Of a stretch of 64,000 bases of DNA, positions 34,641 through 46,481 are shown in pieces. The notes under the pieces were generated by a model. The model was not told where the DNA came from and made no database searches. It saw only the letters and a list, made by a program, of their open reading frames with translations. The translations under genes were made by a program, and so were the position numbers. Position 1 is the stretch's first letter. Each line of letters begins with the position of its first letter. Source of the stretch: Echinometra lucunter (lineage: Eukaryota > Echinodermata > Echinoidea > Camarodonta > Echinometridae); NCBI GenBank assembly GCA_029962745.1, contig CM057157.1, forward strand, positions 28,230,732 to 28,294,731, given 5' to 3'.

Positions 34641-35414
34641 ACTATAAAGAATTCAACATCATCACCATTAGCAACGATAAAAGAAAAATGTTTTACATAA
34701 GGGAAATTTCTATTTCTAATATCGTTTCGTGGCATTCGTGTAATATCATTATAATATTAAAACAAATCATTAATTTCCAATGCCCATTTGAGCTCACCGT
34801 TGCATTTATGAATATATATAATTCTAATTAAGAATACTTGATTAAGAGTGTTAGTAAGACCGGATAATTCATACATTTTTCACGGAGCAATAAGAATCGG
34901 GTCAATATCAACTTACAGAACAAAAAAAACCGACATTCCTATGTTTTCAGTATTTTCTTTACTCAAATCATTTCTCCCTCCGCAGTCGATGTGGTGAACA
35001 AAAATGATTAACCTCTAATTGCGAAACCTCACGAAAACAAAAGTCACCAAAAGCATTAAATCTCGACCAAATATTTAATCACTGAAATTTAATCTTCTTT
35101 GTTCGGTTTGCGTGTCGTATTTTGTTTCAAATATTCCCGGTTTTAGGAAGGCACCTGACTGGAAAACCACAATAATAACGGGCCAACTTTAGAAGCGTTT
35201 TAATGAAAGTCAAAGGGTTGCCGATGACACACTATTTGGGGTGAGTATTTTATAAACTCAATTATTTTGTTGTCACTTAATTAAGCTGACCACGCTGCTT
35301 CCTTCCTCGATTAGTTCGCGATCCCTTCTGTTTTCCTCTCGGCAGTTCACACGTGTTCGGCAGCAGCAGTTGGACGAAAAGAGCTATAGCGTTTGTGCTC
35401 CGCCTCCTCACTTA

Positions 35415-35415
<1 letters not shown>
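34641..35415. other. No gene recognised
   Basis: AT-rich DNA without structure. Short ORFs only. Confidence 0.5.

Positions 35416-35416
<1 letters not shown>

Positions 35417-35478
<62 letters not shown>
35417..35478 (+). repeat. (CT)n microsatellite
   Basis: About 31 uninterrupted CT units, continued by a looser CTAT/CTCT stretch to about 35565. Confidence 0.95.
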
Positions 35479-35482
<4 letters not shown>

Positions 35483-35594
35483 GTCTATCTATTCATCTAT
35501 ATCTATCTGTCTCTATCTATCTTTCATTCTCTCTCTCTCTCTTTCTCTCTCTCTTTTTCCTTCTTTAAACTGATACCTTAAATCAGTTTTATAG

Positions 35595-35745
35595 ACTTTG
35601 CTCGCTGTGCTCTCTCGCAATATATGGATAGCTGAAAAATTGAAATTCAAGTCCTGTCCTCTCCCAAGCGGAATTGAACCCGTACTCCTTATGTTTTTAT
35701 GTTCCTTTGCGTGTCTCATGCAGTCTAAGCAACTTTTTTAAAAAT
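35595..35745 (-). mobile_element. Mixed relic: CTCGCT core and tRNA-like B box
   Basis: TTTGCTCGCTGTGCTCTCTCGC (about 35597-35618) resembles the cores found in both hAT-like elements. On the minus strand GGGTTCAATTCCGC (about 35667-35683) is a B-box match, with a possible A box near 35710-35730. Both are fragments and the calls are tentative. Confidence 0.35.
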
Positions 35746-36585
35746 TGAAATAATGGTAAAGCATTTATTTTCTTCCTGATCGAATCAATTACGTCAAATG
35801 TTTAGGTTCCCTTCCCTTACTTCATAGAATTCTCAATCCAATCCTTAACGTGGCCTTTCTCTAGGTAAGAAAAATAGTTTTTCATTCAGAGTACCGACAA
35901 TTTTTTAACCACTAGGTTATTAACTAATTAACAGAAAAGGAACTTCAACACTAACGAAGAAAAGAGAAATCGTTCATTTTATAAGAAAAACGTCAACTTC
36001 TGTTCGATGCAATAAACCACACTTTCTATATGGGGCTTACGACTAACGACACATTCTTGTGGAAGATTGTCCAATTACACCAATAACTAGATAAGCTTGG
36101 TCATACTTCAAGCGCTGATGAGATGGCGAACAGCCAGGGGAGCAGTTGTTGGCGAATAGCGTGACCGACTCTCCTTCACGGTGTTTTCAAACTGCCAAAC
36201 GATATTAGCCCAAAGCGCTCCGCCAAGTTCACCACCTAGGCTCCGCTCCAACCTGCGTTCTTGAACGTCATGGTCAGTTGCATGATTTGAAATACGGAAT
36301 ATTGATGGTAGAAAGGGCATAAATAATTGTCATAATAAGGAAACGATTCTTGAGTGTGTTGTTTTTAGTTAAACAATCCAAACAGTGGTATTAATTCCAT
36401 GAAAAAAATACTTATCTTTAGCAGGATGGAGAGGTAATACGAAATAGGTGAAGGCCCTGCTAAAAAAAAAAAGCACCTTCTTTTAAAAAAAGATACCCCC
36501 CCCCCCCGGAAAAGTAGAAAGTGCTTGCTCTTCGGGAGACGGTGAAATCTAAAGAAGATGGTAACCAACCTCTTTGAGATGGCGT
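35746..36585. other. No gene recognised
   Basis: AT-rich with a C tract near 36497-36507. A minus-strand ORF of 149 codons that reaches 36909 crosses the trinucleotide tract and is low complexity. Confidence 0.5.
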
Positions 36586-36745
36586 TTTGGCGCTGGTGAT
36601 GGTGTTAGGAGTAGTTTTGGTAGTAATTCTTGTACTGCATGCTGGTGTTGATGGTGACGGTGGCGGTGGTGGCGGCGGTGATAATATTGGTAGTGGTGAT
36701 GATGGTGATAATGGCTTGGTGGTGGCGGTGGTGGTGATTGGGGTA
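36586..36745 (+). repeat. Degenerate GGT/GAT trinucleotide tract
   Basis: GGTGGTGGCGGCGGTGATAA-like triplets with frequent interruptions. ORFs on both strands are repeat translations. Confidence 0.8.
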
Positions 36746-37063
36746 GCGACAGTGTTTAAGAATAACGCTTTACTATGGCAACATTGCTTAATTTTGACAA
36801 GTGCAGCGTGGTGCCTTTCTGGTGGTATGATATAACCATGATAGTTATAGCCACAATGGTGACCTAGGATGAAGCTGAGATGGTGATAGATGAATAATGC
36901 AGTCTGCAACAGAACTGATTCATAAAGGGTTATTCATTCAGTAATAACCAAGTTCAAAGAGGAATTGTGCACTTGCGTGCTAGGAATGTAACAGATTGCA
37001 TCATGTATGAAGTTAGCCAGCCTTAATAAGAAAATACAAAACACTGTCTTCTTCTCCATAAAA

Positions 37064-37128
37064 ATATCACCTTGTTAAAAGACGCAATTTTAACAAGGTG
37101 ATATTTGCGTCTTTTAACAAGGTGATAT
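37064..37128. repeat. 65-bp perfect palindrome whose loop duplicates part of one arm
   Basis: 37064-37087 (starts ATATCACCTTGTTAAAA) is a perfect 24-bp reverse complement of 37105-37128. The 17 bases between them, TTTTAACAAGGTGATAT, are the reverse complement of the first 17 bases of the left arm. The left arm can therefore pair either with the loop (tight 17-bp hairpin) or with the right arm (24-bp hairpin). No mismatch was seen. Confidence 0.95.
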
Positions 37129-37269
37129 CACTCTGTCTCTTCATTAACTCGTGACCTGTCAAAAAATTAGTTTTATTGCTTTGTTATCATTTTCATTTTT
37201 TGTATCGTTCAAACGGAAGCGGAATCTTTACCCCTCTAACCCGGCCACCCCTAACGTGACCTTTCTTTA

Positions 37270-37449
37270 AAACACACATGCACACGTTGGTGCAATATGC
37301 CTATAGCATTTTCATTTATTTGATGTCCGATAAAAGAGCAATGCCGATAAAAATGCCTTGCTCAAGGGCATAAGTACCGTGCCGAGGATCGAACCCCCGA
37401 TTCTCGCGTCTCCGGTCAAGCGCCTTCAACCACTGGACCATGGCACCAC
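37270..37449 (-). mobile_element. tRNA-derived SINE, family S1, copy 2
   Basis: On the minus strand the head has A-box-like CATGGTCCAGTGGTTGA and B box GGGTTCGATCCTC. The body carries TTGAGCAAGGCATTTTTATC and ATCAAATAAATGAAAATGC, then CACGTGT-like TG-rich tail. It aligns end to end with the copy at 25586-25772. Confidence 0.9.
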
Positions 37450-40400
37450 CACTAACGTGACGTCTGCATCATGAATGAATCGACGAAACGAATGGGGCGA
37501 GAAGGCTAAACGCCCTGACGTGGAATGTCAGGTGACCCTTCACCATGGACAGGTAACGAACTGTCAAAAAACATGACTGATCACCTGATCATGGATAGAA
37601 GTCTTCCTAAATGGATCATCTCCCATCCCGATCTGCTTAATCCAGTTTAATCCGCAAAGGAAAGCCATGTGTGCCAATAAACACAAGTTGGGATATCGGC
37701 CGCTGTCCCATCTTAGTTTACAGAATCATACTTTATTTCCCATCAAAATACCAACAGTAGTAATTTGAAGTAGTTTACTATTAAAAAAAAAAAGTTGAAA
37801 ATAAAACTTGTGAGCAACAGTTTGCTTTAAAATGATTTAGAAAGTTATAAAAGCCGGATGCAGTAAATGCAGAATATAATAAGCCATCAAAGTGATTAAT
37901 GTCTTACTTTACTTGACATCATGCATATTCATTGAATCTCAAATATTCATTTTTAAAAAGTACATGAAATCATTCAGCGAAAATTAATTGAGATCATTTG
38001 TGATTACGTAAACCTGTATAAATCTTGGGGAGACCCCCTTCTTTCTTTTTCTTTCTCTAACACACACATTCTTTCTTTCTGTTAATATTCAAATTTCACA
38101 AACTCATAAAGAACAATCTTCTAAACCACCGTTTTATTCCAAACTATGTCTTTTGACAGTGACACAACAATAAAGATTTGGAATAGATATTGGTTATGAC
38201 AAACAATTTTCATGAAAATTCATGATATTAATCACCATATTATTTCGATATAGAAATCGCTCGAAACATGAAAGCAAGGCCTGAGAGAGAATTTGGCCTA
38301 CAATGTTCATGATTATGTCTTGTACTCGTGGAAAGACTTCTTGGTGGGGAAAAAAAATCGCCTCAAAGTGGAGACTAAAGACAGAAAATGGTTTAAGCGG
38401 ATGCATAACTGTGTTAAAAATAACCCAGTATAAAAGAGGGCTAGCTCTGGTGACCCCAAGGCCTGACAAGGGGCTGCGCTTGATAAGCGAGCCGCCCGCA
38501 ACTTGCCGCGTCATTCCCAGTCAGAGACGAGGTCGAGGAAGGATCCTCTGCAACCCGGTGTCCTCATGGTGCTCGTCACCCAATTTAGTACCCTCTGTGA
38601 CAAAACATAAAATCTTTTAAAGCAAATATATAACTTTCAACTTTCTAATGCCCGATGACTAAAAAAATTAATTTGTTTTATTTATTTTACTTTAGATATA
38701 CATCGATCACACATATACATGCAGGGGGAAGAGGTAGACTCATTAAAATGTTGTATGTCCATGATAATTAGAATTACATATAAAATGCATAAGATACATT
38801 GAATTTCCGAATGATTTTCATTTTTTTTTTCTGTTTATTGTATTTCTCTAAAGTCTGTTCTTTGAATATCACCTGAGTATTAGGAATGTGTTATTTACAT
38901 ATTTCATCATTATTCGTTAATTGAAATTTCCTTTCAGTATGAGGCAAATTTGAACTATTTCATGTTCATTTGTTATTTGTTGGTTATGTATAATAGCATG
39001 AAATTATAGAATTACATAATATTAAAAAAACAATCAATAGCGTGAAGACCATGAAGACACAACCCTGAGTCACTCGTGATACACACAATCTTAATGACCA
39101 CCAGGAGCACAACTGATATGACTTTAATTATAATAATGCTGATTGATTGCATTTCTTTTATCAGTTGGTGTTGTGAGGGCACGTCTATGCAACGGGATAC
39201 TCCTTGAGAATCTACGTTTCACATGGTCGAAAAGTGGTTTTAAGTTATCCAGCCTATGCGATATCATTATTTCAGATTTGGAACATAATGAAATAAGGCT
39301 GTGGGTGAAATACCATATTGACGTTGTGTCTGAATGTTGGGACTCAGTTGGCCTAATTTCTATTCATGTCATGAAATCAAAATAATAATTGGGTCTTCCT
39401 TTCTTTCAAACTTTGTATATTCGTTTAGATATATAGATCACACACTCGCCTCCATATCCTTTGCTCAATGACATTATTTTGTTTAAAATTCCACCCATTG
39501 TAACCAAAATAAATGCATTATGTTAATTGATTGAAACTGACATGAATATAAAATATATAATCTGTTATAAGCGTAATACGTATTTGAGATGTTGAATTTA
39601 TATCGTTATTGGAAGGACTGTTACATCCTGTACATTTTGAATTCTCACTCTCCAAAAATTAGGAATTGGAACTTTTAACTTCATTTTTATTGTCAACGTA
39701 AAGCATCGAAAGCTTATTATTTTGGTTGCGGTGATATTTGCATGGTTATAACCAGACAATTTTTCATTATAACTGTTTAGCTTATCATGTGACAGTTAAA
39801 ATTTTGCTAGGTTATACCAGCAGTTTGGATATGCAAAAGCCTTCAATATTATAGAACTGCTGACTTTCATTTGAAAGTTACCCAAGTTGATTCCTTATAC
39901 ACATTTTTAGTCGAGCTGTAATGGTGAAAACGCGAAACAGCAGATTGTGATTCTATAGCAATTTGGAGAGCGAATATGAATAATTGATTTAGGCAAATCA
40001 GGTTGATAAATTAATGGAAGAAAAGAATGCGCATTGTTCTTTATTCATAATCTCTCAATCGCCACAGGGCTGATTATTCATTTGGATTGTTCAGAAAAAT
40101 GTTGCAGCGATAACTCGACCACTAAATCTGTGCCAGCAGAGAAATTACTGTCGGTGAAATCTCATCAGGGGAGAGTCCGAACCTCACCCCGGACTAACGG
40201 CGGGGATGACAATCATGCTCCCGCTCGCTGTAACTCGATATCTATCATAACTTTGGTCTGTTCAGAAATATTCAAATGTCACAAATACACACACCCTCAC
40301 TCACCCACACACAAATGAGACCCCCCCCCCCCAAAAAAAAAAAAAAAAAAAAAGAAAAAAATTGTAAAAATGAATGAAGCATGCGATCCCCGCACGTGCA

Positions 40401-41083
40401 CCGTTGTCTGCACAAAATAGCGCTTTTTTATCAGATAAAAAAAAGCTATCATAAAAATGCATCTCTTAATTAATGACAAGCGGCATAAGTGAGAATCGAG
40501 GATCAAATCACCTTTTCCTTTCTGCATGCGACAAAAATAGATACAAAAATGATATGCATGGAGTGCGTTGGTGTCTTATCTATATGGTAATTGATATGAG
40601 TTGGATTTTAAAGCCCTATAATTGTTATTTATTTCGTGAGCATTGTTGACACAAATAAATCGTTACCTCTTTTGTTCGGCGGCCACGAATAGAAGAGGCA
40701 CGTGTCGGTAAATACGAATTAGAGGCCTCCTGAATAAACAAGCCGTCAAACCATTTTGGTTTGGTTGTACAAATGAGATGAGTTCTCATTCATGATTGGT
40801 GTTGAGTATTCCACTCTTTTTTAATGAGAGTGGGAAGGGAAAAAGTGATTGCAGTTGTCTGCGTTAGCACTCCAATTTGTATACGTTTTTATTCATCAAT
40901 TAAATGCATTTATTAGATTGAATGGATGGGAACGCAGATGAAAGAGGAGAGGAGATGGGATAAAATGAGGGAAGCGTAAAAAAGGAGAAAGAAGAGAAAG
41001 GGGTTGATAATGATTAATGGCTAAATGGTGCTGTTTTAAACGCGATATAATTCTTTTGAAGAAGTTTCCCTTTAACCTATTAG
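37450..41083. other. No gene recognised; GC-richer patch at about 38440-38585
   Basis: Long AT-rich stretch. TATAAAAGAGGGCTAG near 38428-38443 precedes the GC-richer patch, which holds a 105-codon ORF (38303-38620) without a recognisable domain. TTAATTTGTTTTATTTATTT near 38668-38687 may be a reversed LINE tail. A mixed C/A tract (13 C then about 22 A) lies at 40321-40354. Confidence 0.4.
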
Positions 41084-41345
41084 AATTGCAATGAATTGAA
41101 TTTAACTGAATTGAAGAGGTTTTATTGCACTTCGCAGCAAAAAGGCTGAATTATGTACAATTTATAGGTTTTGAAATGACAAAAACAACATAAAGAAACA
41201 TAAAGATTATCATTTTTAAAAAAAGGTTGCGAAATTATTCTTTTAAAAAATAAATATGGTGGGGTTTTGTCATGTTTTTCTAAGTGCGTTTTCGAGACAG
41301 AGTCCACCAAAAAAGGGGAACAAAAATGTTTTTATAAAATTATTT
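41084..41345 (-). mobile_element. LINE 3' end, minus strand, with TTCAA-type tail
   Basis: Read on the minus strand: a T/A-rich 3' region, GCCTTTTTGCTGCGAAGTGC, AATAAAACCTCTTCAATTC and further TTCAA-like units. This is the layout of CR1/L2-like LINE ends and resembles the one at 34.5 kb. Confidence 0.65.
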
Positions 41346-42091
41346 CTGATGATAACTTTTCCGGAATCTTTCTGAAATACTTCTTCTAAGTATATTGGTT
41401 TAGATTTATGCACAATACGAATTCTTTTGTCGTTTACTGAAAACTTTTTGAAATGCTTTAAAGTAGAAAGGGGAAAATTGTTTTTGAAAGCTGCGCAAAT
41501 TCTGTTTTACGCATGAAGTTAGCCATTCGAAAGGTCGAATGGGCCGATTTTGAATATCCAAAGACATTTATAAAAGGTTTTATGACGGCTCCTTGATAAT
41601 CAAGCGAGGGAACATTATAGACAAGGAAAACATTTATTAGGGGCAAATATCTTTACGACCGACTCGGCGAAACGAAGTTTGAGGTTACCAGTGAGTTTGG
41701 TTCACATTCTTAACCGACGCCGCCACAGATCTAAGCCCCTTTCCTTAAATATACCACACCGCCAACAGCCGCAGTTATTCATAAAAGAAACATTCCCCGA
41801 TGCTCTAAATTTAGCCGCATGTTCGGTTATTTTAAGGCATGGATTTATGCTCTTGCAATGTATGAGCCAATGATTGCTTTCTGGGCTGAAGTTAGACGGT
41901 AATTCTTTCGGAGTCTGGTTTTTAGTAATAAGCAATCGAGAAGGTGTGAGGTAATGGATTGATTCCGTCTAGTCCTTGCCGATCCGCTATCGAGATAACC
42001 ACGTGACTTCTCTGTTTAATACGGTAGGATATAGACAATAATGCAAGTAGGCCTATTAGCAAGATGCATTCTTTAAAATTAAAATTTTCGA
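41346..42091. other. No gene recognised
   Basis: Overlapping short ORFs on both strands without recognisable domains (41458-42110). Confidence 0.45.
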
Positions 42092-42278
42092 AAAACACAC
42101 ACACATACACACGTTGGTATCGATATGCCTATAGCACGATAATTTATTTGATGTACGATAAAATATCAATGTAGATAAAATGCCTTGCTCAAGAGCATAC
42201 GTAAGTGGCGTGCCGGGGACCGAATCCCCGGTTCTCGCATCTCCAGTCAAGCGCCTTAAACCACTTGACTACGACACC
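42092..42278 (-). mobile_element. tRNA-derived SINE, family S1, copy 3
   Basis: The minus-strand head has GTAGTCAAGTGGTTTAAGGC and a B box region GGGATTCGGTCCCC with a T-to-C-type change. The body (TTGAGCAAGGCATTTTATC; ATCAAATAAATTATCGTGC) and TG tail match the other copies. A C-rich run (42276-42306) abuts its 5' end. Confidence 0.9.
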
Positions 42279-42492
42279 CCCCCCCCCCCCTCCCCCGTCC
42301 CCTCCCCTCAGCACTAACCACGAAAATAAAAGGTAAATATTCAAGATAAGTTGGAGAATTTTGCAAGGAGAATAAGAATTGGATTGTTAAATCTCATAAA
42401 ATATGGGTATTTTTCATAAATTTGAGTCTCACCAAACAGTGATGGTATGGAAAAGTTATAATCTTCAAAAATGACGGAAGAGGCAAACACTT

Positions 42493-42754
42493 TGAACATG
42501 GCGGACATAGAAAGCGGACAAAATAAACAACCTCTCATTCTACCCTTCACAATGGTTCTGGTAGTCAAAAGAACATCCCTTCACTACTATTGTCTAAAAT
42601 ATGTGGAACAGGTGTCACACGCATATTCAGCTGAAACTACATGATTAAACATAATAGCTGTGAAGGGATGTTCTTTTGACTGCCAGAACCATTGTGAAGG
42701 GTAGAATGAGGGGTTGTTTATTTTGTCCGCTTTCTTTTTCCGTCATGTTCATAG
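42493..42754. mobile_element. Foldback element with arms of about 95 bp
   Basis: GAAAGCGGACAAAATAAACA, CCTTCACAATGGTTCTGG and AAAGAACATCCCTTCAC occur on the left and as complements on the right with only a few differences. The loop is about 50-70 bases. The right end lacks part of the left end (GGCGGACATA). No other copy was seen in the window. Confidence 0.9.
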
Positions 42755-43429
42755 TGATAAACTGTATAAACTCACGTAGATGAGAGTAGAGAAAGGTGAG
42801 GGGGAGGAGAAATAGAAAGGCGAGATAGAGTGGGAGAGAGTAGAGATTATCTTTCTTCATATTGAGTGAAGTCCTAAGAAAGGAATGATGTACATTATCG
42901 TTATTGTGACATCCTCTTTATGCTTCATTGATTTGAAGAACATTGAAAAATAAGAGTTTCAGACTCCTTTGTTTTGGAAATGAGTGATTGAAAGTGTTTC
43001 TTGACATAAACTGATTCTCCACCAAGTGTTTTGTATTTTACAGATACCGTTAAGTGATTGTCGTTTACATAATAAGTGCTGATTTAAGCTGTGCTTTGAT
43101 AATAGCTGAGCGAGCACAAGACATGTTTTCGAGGTCAAAGTTTTATGTTACTCCTGTACAGTTTTTGACGCTGCAATGTCCAGTTTTTGTGATTTGAAAT
43201 AGACATTCGGTCGGAGAATCACAAGCTTGTCCCGAAAGAAGTGAGTACAGCTTTGTGTGATCATTTCATATCCAAATATCTCATACCATTCCATGATATT
43301 TGTGTTTGGTTGTGAATGACGTTGTTTTGAAACGATGAGAAAACGCACGTATGGCGTGGATATGGTCGGATGTTCTTGAGTAGCGGCGCGGGAGCGATAA
43401 TGGGCGTCGATTTAAACTATTTATTTTGA
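42755..43429. other. No gene recognised
   Basis: AT-rich with a purine-rich stretch at about 42780-42845. Confidence 0.5.
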
Positions 43430-43592
43430 TTCATTGTTATTCCAATTATGTTCTGTATTCATATATTTGTTTTGTATTTCTTGTATCGTTATGTTTGTTT
43501 TCTGTTCAAGGCCTTGCTGAAAAGCAGCTTTTTGCTGATGGCAGGTTTTTACCCGTGATTAAATAAAATAAATACAAAAATACAATACAAAT
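43430..43592 (+). mobile_element. CR1/L2-like LINE 3' end
   Basis: T-rich DNA leads to CAAGGCCTTGCTGAAAAGCA, GCTTTTTGCTGATGGC (a small GCTGAAAAGCAGC hairpin), GTTTTTACCCGTGATTAAAT and an AATAAAATAAATACAAAAAT tail with repeated ATACAA units. A stem just before a short-repeat tail is typical of CR1/L2-clade 3' ends (established knowledge). The body is truncated. Confidence 0.75.
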
Positions 43593-43899
43593 ACTGGCGT
43601 TGCCGTCAATGGGCGTCGGCGTCGTCAGCATTACTCCTATATGTCTTCCTTGGCCCAGGTGTATCAAATGGTTCTATCTGGCAATACTGATTCCTTGGCC
43701 CTCAGAAAGAGCAGTAATAATACTGTTACTAATATCAAAACCCAATTATTATTACTTTTATGTATTTCAAATGTGTATGTCAAAAAGTTTCAAACTTATG
43801 CACAAACACAACGAAGGTAAGATTCGATCATAGAACCAGTAGGCATGTTTACTAATTCCATACATACTTTGTTGAACAAAAGCTTATACCCTCGTCAAC
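43593..43899. other. No gene recognised
   Basis: Short interval between two LINE 3' ends. A 77-codon ORF lacks a recognisable domain. Confidence 0.4.
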
Positions 43900-44336
43900 T
43901 GAGTAGCTTGCCAGAGGACTGCTGACATCGCAACAGCTAATGTATGCAAACCGGATTTAATCTATCCAGATGCCACTATGTTTAACAGGTGAACTGAATA
44001 TATAGTTGGTAACCAAGGGTTCTGGAGAGATACCTGCACTCTCTTCCTAAGACCAGCTCATCAGCAAGGTCCTTCCAGAAGAACTTAAAGACATTTCTCA
44101 TGAAGAAAGCATGTAATTGATTTTCCACCTAAGGCTAATTATCATTATTATTGTATGTTCATCTGTATTATGTTATGTATATGTAGCTTTAATTTGTAAT
44201 ATTGTCCTTGATTACTCAACTATTGTTCTTGTTTAAATAATTTTGTGCGCCTAGGGTGCCTTTGGCAGATTTGTGCGCAGTATAAATACAGAATTATTAT
44301 TATTATTATTATCATCATTATTATTATTATTATTAT
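43900..44336 (+). mobile_element. LINE 3' end with (ATT)n tail
   Basis: A degraded coding-like segment (AGAAGAACTTAAAGACATTT) runs into a T-rich stretch, then TGCGCCTAGGGTGCCTTTGG, GCAGTATAAATACAGAATT and an ATT array to 44336. The same ending (GCGCTATATAAATATAGAAT then ATT units) occurs at 55400-55495, and in reverse near 28950, 14970 and 54455. Confidence 0.75.
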
Positions 44337-45339
44337 AAATTCAAATACATTAGTAAACCGTTCTATTGCAGGTCACCATTCCGGTCAAGGGTTGGGTAAT
44401 GCCTGTTATGCTAAATTATGCTAAATTATGATTCAAGGGGGAACTACGTTTATATTCTTTCATCCTAAATAAACAAATTAATTCCTCTGATTTCCCCCCC
44501 CCCTTTTTTTTAAAGTATTTTTCCTCATAGTATTTTTCTTCGGCTATTAAATCTCCTCATCAAACTTTCAAATACAATAACACAATGCACACTGATTAAC
44601 ACTCTACAATAAATTGACCTTCAAAATCTATTGAGAAAGAATAAAAAAAAAAGATAAAAGAGAAAGGAGGAATACATATTAGAGCCATATTGGAGCCGAA
44701 AAATGAAGAGAGACAGTATATTCTATATAATCAATCATCAAAACTTTCGAAAATATGTTTGGAGATTAATTCTTAAAGCGGGAATATCAAGTCCCAAACT
44801 GTAAATTTGGAATCAAAGTTTTTGCCAGGTCCAAGAACTTTTAAAGAACTTTTTAAGTACTTTCAGAAGTGTTATGCAAAACAACTGACTCCCGTGCTAA
44901 GAAATCACGTGTCCAAAGAGTATAGGCGTAGCTGACCTATATTGGCCGATTAATCCCACGTTGTTGGTGTTAATTCGTTCTGCAATACACTTGAACTGGG
45001 AGAGGAAATTTCTTTCGCTGCCTAACTAAGGGTGGAACATCTTTATTCACGGAACAAGGGCACTGATGAGATGCTAGCTAGAAAAAAAGGATGAGATTTA
45101 AAGTTGGAAACACGAACCGCCCTGCAGCAGATCCCCGTCTTATGGGCGTTCTCCGTCTTTTCGATAAATTGGCGCGAAGTTGAGATTAAATTAAGCGCGT
45201 CGTCGCAACACCAGCTGACGACGGCGCAAAGCGGGACAAGTGAAAATGGCGAAAACGTCGATCGTCCTAAATTTCAAATTAAATTTTCTCTCCACCCTAT
45301 ATTACCTTTTTTCTTGTACTAGATGTTTCTTTATTTTGC
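44337..45339. other. No gene recognised; probably the degraded body of the next LINE
   Basis: AT-rich, becoming CG-rich at about 45100-45260 (AAATTGGCGCGAAGTTGAG). A 72-codon ORF lies at 45104-45322. Since a LINE-like 3' end follows, this may be its decayed coding or untranslated part. Confidence 0.35.
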
Positions 45340-45570
45340 TGAAGTTCCCCCTGTTCCAACTTCAGTCATTTTATTTGAAATTTGTTCTGTATCTTAAGCT
45401 ATTTTTCCTTGTTCCTTAAACTATTATAATTATGCAGTCATATAATTTTGTGTATATGCTCTTAGTTTAATGCTTTAGGTTCAGTATGTTAAATTGTACA
45501 TTCTGTTGTATTTTATTTGTATCTGTATGCATAGCGCCATGAGAATGAGCCTAACGGACCTTAGCGCTAT
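45340..45570 (+). mobile_element. LINE 3' end truncated by a MITE
   Basis: T-rich 3' region ending GCATAGCGCCATGAGAATGA, GCCTAACGGACCTTAGCGCT and AT, where the tail should start. The MITE at 45571 begins at this point, so it inserted at or near the retroposon tail. Confidence 0.6.
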
Positions 45571-45977
45571 AAAGTCCGTCGCACACTTTATGATCGGACT
45601 GCGACCATATTTTCGAACAAAAATGGCATTTTGCATTAAATATAGAAGTTTAAACAAGTAAAAGCTCGGAATAATGATATGAATACTAAAATCGAAATTT
45701 CGGTTAACTGCACGCCTTGTGGTCGGAGTAAAGGCCAAATCGGCTTCAAATTGTAGCCGATCGCAAGAGTGTTATGATGTCACTACGATTTGGAATTGAG
45801 TTCGCTTTTATTCCAACAGGGAGGCTCACAGTAGCCCGGAATTTCGATTTTAGTATTCATACCACTGTTCAGAACTTTGGTCGTTAAGATTTTACATGTT
45901 TGAATGTTCATATCAAATGCTATAACAAATGTTTCCAAAATCGGATCGCAGACGGATCGTATAGTGCGAGGTGGGCT
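45571..45977. mobile_element. 0.4-kb MITE, family D, copy 1
   Basis: Left end AAAGTCCGTCGCACACTTTA and right end, reversed, AAGCCCACCTCGCACTATAC, followed in both by GATC.G.CTGCGA. The interior has its own inverted parts (ACTAAAATCGAAATTTCGG against CGGAATTTCGATTTTAGT). A second copy in reverse orientation lies at 58411-58827. It is non-coding. Confidence 0.85.
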
Positions 45978-46481
45978 TAAGAAGTAACCATTTTCATTGA
46001 TATTGGTCATCTTAGCCCCACATGATTCCTAACCACCCCCCCCCCCCCCCCCTTTCGAGAATACACTGCGCGGAGAGCAAGGATATTAAAACCAAGCTGC
46101 CCCAAAAGCAAAAAATCATTGTTCGCTAATTTTACCATCTGGGGCATGAAATTTCATTCAAGATGACAACTAAGAATTTGCGGTAACTTTTATCTTTAGG
46201 CTGTCTTTCAAGTGTGCTTTAATACTGCCAAATTCAGTCATTGAAAGTTGCCCATGTAGGCTTAACCACTATTTGCTTCCGTGCTGATCTATAGTTACCA
46301 CAGTGCTTGGAAAACATATCGGTCTTATTCTTTTGATATGCTATTGGATTTTTTTTTTTTTAATCCACAACAAAAGAATAACACTATTGATTCTACCAAA
46401 GAAGAGAGGAAATGGTGACACTTTCTCATGATTTTGTTTTGGTTTGATCTACAACAGCTAACCCTTCTTCCCTTCTCATTC
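45978..46481. other. No gene recognised; poly-C tract at 46036-46052
   Basis: AT-rich DNA with 17 C at 46036-46052 and a T run near 46350-46361. Confidence 0.5.

Noticed and set aside
36460..36909. 149-codon minus-strand ORF
   Set aside because: It is produced by the GGT/GAT trinucleotide tract (Pro/Thr/Ser-rich) and a C tract.
38428..38620. TATA-like TATAAAAGAGGG followed by a GC-richer ORF as a promoter and gene
   Set aside because: The ORF starts upstream of the TATA-like motif, has no recognisable domain, and TATA-like strings are expected in AT-rich DNA.
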